DNA of 64,000 nucleotides from positions 1 to 64,000 of the IMG/VR virus record IMGVR_UViG_3300001589_000007. One strand, given 5' to 3'. The notes under the pieces are model-generated. The model made no database searches. It was not told the DNA's origin and worked only from the letters and a program-made list of their open reading frames with translations. The stretch comes from a virus. The position numbers and the translations under genes are program-made. Shown piece by piece: positions 60,638 through 64,000 of the stretch. The stretch's first letter is position 1, and every line of letters begins with the position of its first letter.

Positions 60638-61774
60638 ATGGCTAATATTTTAAATGGCTTCTTTGATAATTTAGTAGGCGGAGTATCTAACCCAAAAGGA
60701 GATATGGCCGACTTTCAGCATGCGGCACGTTTATATACTGACGATTCATTTAGACTAGCTCCTAAAACTAAATTTCTTTATCATGTTGTATTTGAATTAA
60801 ATCCTAGTGCAACAAAAAATTTACCTCAATTAGATCAACGTCACAAAAATGAAATTAATCTTTTAGTTAAGTCAGCAGATCTACCTAAGGTAAGTATAAA
60901 CACTGTAACTAAAAATGCATATAACCGTAAAAAGAATGTGCAAACACACTTAGAATACGATCCTGTTAACATTACGTTTCATGATGACAACTTAGGTATT
61001 ACCACTATGCTAATGGAAGCATATTATAGATACTATTATCAAGACGGAGGTCATTATGCAGACGGTGCGTCAGCACCATTTCAATCAAGAATTACATATG
61101 CAGGAAGTGATAATCACAAATATCGCTATGGACTAGATAACGACAGTTTAGTTCCATTCTTTAATAAAATTACGATATATCAAATGGCCCGTCATCAATA
61201 CACTGGATTTACTTTAGTTAACCCATTAGTAACAGGCTTTCAACATGATAGTGTTGACCAAGCAGATGGTGCTGGATTAATGCAAAACCAAATGACATTT
61301 GCATATGAGAGTATATTCTATAGTAGAGGTGCAACCGGACAAGGTTCGCCTAGAGGCTTTGCACAAGAACATTATGATAATTCACCTAGCCCACTAGGTA
61401 TACTAGGCGGCGGGTCTTCAAGCCTATTTGGTGGTGGCGGAGTATTAGGAGGAGTAAGTAGTGTACTAGGTGACTTAGCTGGCGGTACATTTAACTTAGG
61501 AACTGCATTAACAGCGTTTAACACATATAAGAATGCAAAGACATTAACTAAGGAAGGCCTTAGAGAAGAAGGATTTAATATATTAAAGGGTGCTATTACT
61601 GATATAGGAAAACAATCGTCCAGCGGAGTAAGAACTACTAATTTTCCAAAGTCATCAGCAAATAGTAATAGCAAAACTTTAACAAGCGGCGGTAGTATTG
61701 ACACAAACAGTTCTGTATATGCAAGTAAAGTAGTTACTGCACAAAATAATAACTTTATGGACGGAGTAATATAA
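60638..61774 (+). CDS. Tube-fold baseplate protein (gp48/gp54-like)
   Basis: A 378-residue protein. Residues about 40-235 have the tail-tube pattern: KFLYHVVFELNPS, NLLVKSADLPKVSINTVTKN, KKNVQTHLEYDPVNITFHDD, NKITIYQMARHQYTGFTLVN and MTFAYESIFYS. T4 gp48 and gp54, which start tube growth on the baseplate, have the same fold and similar size. The tail (from about 245) is glycine- and serine-rich with short hydrophobic helices. I cannot separate gp48 from gp54 by eye. It overlaps the next gene by one base (TAATG). Confidence 0.72.
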   Translation: MANILNGFFDNLVGGVSNPKGDMADFQHAARLYTDDSFRLAPKTKFLYHVVFELNPSATKNLPQLDQRHKNEINLLVKSADLPKVSINTVTKNAYNRKKNVQTHLEYDPVNITFHDDNLGITTMLMEAYYRYYYQDGGHYADGASAPFQSRITYAGSDNHKYRYGLDNDSLVPFFNKITIYQMARHQYTGFTLVNPLVTGFQHDSVDQADGAGLMQNQMTFAYESIFYSRGATGQGSPRGFAQEHYDNSPSPLGILGGGSSSLFGGGGVLGGVSSVLGDLAGGTFNLGTALTAFNTYKNAKTLTKEGLREEGFNILKGAITDIGKQSSSGVRTTNFPKSSANSNSKTLTSGGSIDTNSSVYASKVVTAQNNNFMDGVI

Positions 61775-62241
61775 TGGCATATGGTAGTTCAGGTGGATCA
61801 AGTAGTTCAAGCGGATCGAGTAGTTCAAGCGGATCAAGTAGTTCAAGTAGTTCAAGCAGTACAGGCGGATCAATAACTAACTCAGGAATAAACTTAGTAC
61901 CCAAAGATAGTAGTAATAAAGTTAAACAATTTTTTAATAACTACTTTACTGAGCCTATTAGCTTCCCAGCTAATCAAGTAGATGCTGTTGTAGGATTTTT
62001 TCAATCTAGAGGATTTGACGATGCTAGTTCTACCGGTACAGCAACAGTTCTACTACAGCAAGCAAAGATTGATGATGTTAATGTATTCACATTGATTGAT
62101 ACTCTTAAAGGCCTAGAGGACATACAGATAAGCCAAATTGTTGCTGAGATATTAAATTATAATAGGCAAAAAGTTAGCACACTTGGGTATAAGATTACCT
62201 CAGGAAATACTAGGGTAGAAAATAGAAACATAGTGGTATAG
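61774..62241 (+). CDS. Conserved phage structural protein with Ser-rich N-terminus
   Basis: A 155-residue protein. Residues 4-32 are nearly all Ser and Gly, encoded by the 18-bp repeats. The rest is a compact helical domain, with QFFNNYFTEPISFPANQVDA near 51-70, VVGFFQSRGFD, ATVLLQQAKIDDVNVFTLID and VAEILNYNRQKVSTLGYKIT. It resembles a conserved protein found beside gp4 in marine T4-like phages. I cannot give a function. Its place between a tube-fold baseplate protein and gp4 fits a baseplate or head-completion factor. Confidence 0.75.
   Translation: MAYGSSGGSSSSSGSSSSSGSSSSSSSSSTGGSITNSGINLVPKDSSNKVKQFFNNYFTEPISFPANQVDAVVGFFQSRGFDDASSTGTATVLLQQAKIDDVNVFTLIDTLKGLEDIQISQIVAEILNYNRQKVSTLGYKITSGNTRVENRNIVV
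61795..61857 (+). repeat. 18-bp tandem repeats encoding Ser/Gly tract
   Basis: Three copies of GGATCAAGTAGTTCAAGC or near variants (61795, 61813, 61831) followed by a half copy. They keep the reading frame. Confidence 0.85.
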
Positions 62242-62243
62242 TT

Positions 62244-62684
62244 ATGGCTCGATTTGCTCAGGGTAAATATACACTTAAAAATCCAGAAAAATTTGTAGGC
62301 AACAAGTCACCCACTTATAGAAGTAGTTGGGAGTTTACATTTATGCGATTTTGCGATGAAAATCCAGCAATTAAACAATGGGCTAGTGAAAGCATAAAAA
62401 TTCCTTATAGAAATCCATTAACAGGTAAACATACAATATATGTTCCTGATTTTTTTATTGCATATGCTGATAAAAACAGCAAGCAAAAAGTAGAACTAAT
62501 AGAAATTAAACCAGCAAATCAAACTCATCAAAATAAATTAGGCAAGAGTGTGCATAACAAAGCGGCTTGGATAGTCAATCAAGCTAAATGGGAAGCGGCA
62601 TTTGCGTGGTGTAAACAAAAGGGCATAACATTTCGTATATTAAATGAAACAGACATTTATCATAATGGAAAGCGATCAAGATGA
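62244..62684 (+). CDS. gp4: Head completion protein gp4
   Basis: A 146-residue protein, close to T4 gp4 (150). Landmarks: PTYRSSWEFTFMRFCDENPA (29-48), IPYRNPLTGKHTIYVPDFFI (about 58-77), VELIEIKPANQT (87-98) and a C-terminal ITFRILNE strand. The E...D...E-x-K spacing is that of a PD-(D/E)XK nuclease fold. gp4 acts late in head maturation, probably trimming or sealing packaged DNA before the tail joins. It has a short 2-base gap upstream and overlaps the next gene by four bases. Confidence 0.88.
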   Translation: MARFAQGKYTLKNPEKFVGNKSPTYRSSWEFTFMRFCDENPAIKQWASESIKIPYRNPLTGKHTIYVPDFFIAYADKNSKQKVELIEIKPANQTHQNKLGKSVHNKAAWIVNQAKWEAAFAWCKQKGITFRILNETDIYHNGKRSR

Positions 62685-63301
62685 ACTTAGAACAATATAA
62701 AACACAGATGACAGACATAGCAATGAGCCACGGTAAATTTGTAAGAGGTGCAAAGTATGTTAGACATTGGGACTTACATTTTTCAGAAAAAGAATACGTG
62801 GTTAAAAAAGCTGAAGAATTTGGTATGTTAGATGATGTTAAAACAGCAATTGATATTGGCACAGGTGTAGGAATGCTACCATATGTGCTGATGCAAAAAG
62901 GTATACATGTTGAAGCTACTGATATAGAGGAAGAAATTACAGGACCAATGTTTAAAAAATGTTGTGATTTAATTAACTTAAAAAGATATCACTTATACAT
63001 TTACAACGGAAAGCCTATGGATTTTCCAGGAAAGTACGACTTGTTTATTGCTAGTAGAACGGAATTTGACCGAGAATTTTTAGAACCTGGTGAAGTATTT
63101 GATTATAAGTTTTTCTTTAATGACGTATTTCAATATGTTGATAAAGTGTTTATAAAAACAAATAACGCAGGATCAGGAAAAGGATATCCTGAATGGCTAA
63201 AACCTTACTTATATAACCCAGGAAAAGAAGGTTTTGGTAAACCTTATAGAGCTTGGTATATATACATAACAAAAGAGCAATGGCTAAATAATAGCAGTTA
63301 A
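62681..63301 (+). CDS. SAM-dependent methyltransferase-like protein
   Basis: A 206-residue protein with a Rossmann-type methyltransferase core. Motif I is AIDIGTGVGMLPYVL (56-70). The next acidic residue is in VEATDIEEEI (D81). The motif IV-like strand is YDLFIASRTEFD (near 125). There is no target-recognition domain, so DNA methylation is unlikely; a small-molecule, sugar or protein substrate is more plausible. Overlaps gp4 by four bases and precedes gp16 by ten. Family not resolved further. Confidence 0.75.
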   Translation: MNLEQYKTQMTDIAMSHGKFVRGAKYVRHWDLHFSEKEYVVKKAEEFGMLDDVKTAIDIGTGVGMLPYVLMQKGIHVEATDIEEEITGPMFKKCCDLINLKRYHLYIYNGKPMDFPGKYDLFIASRTEFDREFLEPGEVFDYKFFFNDVFQYVDKVFIKTNNAGSGKGYPEWLKPYLYNPGKEGFGKPYRAWYIYITKEQWLNNSS

Positions 63302-63311
63302 CGGAGTTACT

Positions 63312-63797
63312 ATGACACAAAAACTTGAAGAGCTTTTAAATTTGCCAGAATCAAAAGAAATTATTGATAAAGAAAAAGCGGAAAAAGCAGAAACAGCAAT
63401 AATTGAGCAGAAAGAAACTAAGCGTGATATAGCAGAGTTTGATAAGATTGCAAGTGCTTTGCCAGCTGTAAAAGGGTTAGGCGAAAAAGCTGATGCAGAA
63501 TTAAATGACATTGCAGAAAGAGCTTTGCAAAGTTATGAAGACCTAATGGATCTAGGCATGAATGTGGAGAGCAGATATAGTGGTAGAGTTTTTGAAGTGG
63601 CTGGAGGAATGCTTAAAACGTCTCTTGATGCCAAAGTCGCAAAGATGGACAAAAAATTAAAAATGATAGAACTTCAACTTAAAAAAGATAAACAAGACCA
63701 GTCAGATACTAGTGATAATGGCAATATAGTTAATGGACAAGGATATGTTGTTACTGACAGAAATAGTCTATTAGAGAAGCTAAAAGGTATGACTTAG
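63312..63797 (+). CDS. gp16: Small terminase subunit gp16
   Basis: A 161-residue protein, the length of T4 gp16 (164). It is nearly all helical, with ERALQSYEDLMDLGMNVESR near 74-93, followed by AGGMLKTSLDAKVAKMDKKL (101-120) and MIELQLKKDKQD. This is the signature order of T4-type small terminases, which form a ring that helps gp17 bind and cut the concatemer for packaging. The C-terminal MNVE... and LLEKLKGMT segments fit the family. gp17 is not in the window; the next gene starts at 63824. Confidence 0.85.
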   Translation: MTQKLEELLNLPESKEIIDKEKAEKAETAIIEQKETKRDIAEFDKIASALPAVKGLGEKADAELNDIAERALQSYEDLMDLGMNVESRYSGRVFEVAGGMLKTSLDAKVAKMDKKLKMIELQLKKDKQDQSDTSDNGNIVNGQGYVVTDRNSLLEKLKGMT

Positions 63798-63805
63798 GAT
63801 AAATA
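63798..63805 (+). promoter_or_regulatory. T4-type late promoter
   Basis: GATAAATA immediately after the gp16 stop codon, with AAGGAA before the ATG at 63824. Confidence 0.88.
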
Positions 63806-63823
63806 CTTTATAAGGAAATGCAT

Positions 63824-64000
63824 ATGAAATCGTTTACAGATATATTATTAGAATCAAAAAAAGTCTATCAATTTAAAATAGGTTTTTGTGGTACAATGCC
63901 CGAAGGCTTAGAAGATAGAATAGAAACTTGTTTAAAGAAGTTTGATCTAATTGGCATGTCAGCAGGCAAAAAAACACCAATACAAGAACGTCCATTAGAT
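63824..64000 (+). CDS. N-terminal part of an unidentified protein (runs off the window)
   Basis: The frame from ATG 63824 stays open to the end of the window (59 codons). It begins MKSFTDILLESKKVYQFKIG, a short amphipathic helix followed by a strand, and continues into a charged helix (EGLEDRIETCLKKFD) and STPIQ-like 'KKTPIQERPLD'. The opening helix plus 'TPIQERPLD' resembles small conserved proteins of marine T4-like phages, some of them structural, but I cannot assign it. It is not gp17, which has a Walker A motif further in. Confidence 0.6.
   Translation, partial: MKSFTDILLESKKVYQFKIGFCGTMPEGLEDRIETCLKKFDLIGMSAGKKTPIQERPLD

Noticed and set aside
63824-64000. Large terminase gp17
   Set aside because: Position after gp16 suggests it, but the visible 59 residues show no similarity to the gp17 N-terminus.

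Overview
This window is a late-gene segment of a large tailed phage of the T4-like myovirus group. The evidence is a recognisable set of T4-type virion genes: prohead scaffold gp22, major capsid gp23, neck gp13 and gp14, tail-sheath terminator gp15, sheath gp18, tube gp19, a second tube-fold protein, head-completion gp4 and small terminase gp16. Many genes are preceded by a T4-type late promoter octamer (GATAAATA or TATAAATA). The DNA is visibly AT-rich and the fibre proteins are of the kind found in marine T4-like phages of cyanobacteria and SAR11-type bacteria. A glutamine-aptamer riboswitch of the glnA/Downstream-peptide type points towards a cyanophage or a close marine relative. The host cannot be fixed from the sequence alone.

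Layout. Bases 1-2447 hold the end of an unidentified gene, gp22 and gp23. Bases 2448-3067 are an RNA-rich interval: the gp23 terminator, a riboswitch with a 33-residue downstream ORF, a consensus-like promoter driving an apparently structured ~240-nt non-coding RNA with its own terminator, and a late promoter with a folded leader. Bases 3068-31845 form a plus-strand adhesin locus with five giant or large fibre proteins, three cysteine-rich paralogues and several small head/tail accessory proteins. Bases 31943-35601 are an enzyme cassette (GT9-type glycosyltransferase, SGNH hydrolase, carbamoyltransferase). Bases 35635-44468 return to fibre genes, ending in a 2479-residue protein.

Bases 44465-49394 are a tightly overlapping minus-strand operon of seven enzymes: two 2OG-Fe(II) oxygenases, GmhB-like phosphatase, a cupin, HldD-like epimerase, class I fructose-bisphosphate aldolase and HldE-like kinase/nucleotidyltransferase. 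This is most of an ADP-heptose pathway. It is driven by a perfect sigma-70 consensus promoter placed so close to HldE that the transcript would be leaderless. Bases 49415-52466 (minus) hold Nudix, gp15 and gp14. gp13 diverges from gp14 across a palindromic pair of late promoters. Then come two tandem oxygenase-like genes (again behind a perfect sigma-70 promoter and leaderless), a dNMP kinase, an antisense HNH-type gene, gp18, gp19, an SGNH protein, a tube-fold baseplate protein, a conserved structural protein, gp4, a methyltransferase, gp16 and the start of one more gene.

How the parts fit. The late promoters run virion assembly, while the two host-type promoters would let the enzyme genes be expressed early by host RNA polymerase. 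The heptose operon, GT9 transferase, carbamoyltransferase and SGNH proteins together look like a phage-encoded surface-sugar system that could alter host lipopolysaccharide or decorate the virion. The adhesin locus looks like a module-swapping system, in which a beta-propeller, a LamG lectin fold, CBM-like repeats, Asp-box repeats and cupredoxin domains have been inserted into related fibre scaffolds. Functions are assigned by reading motifs; no database search was possible.
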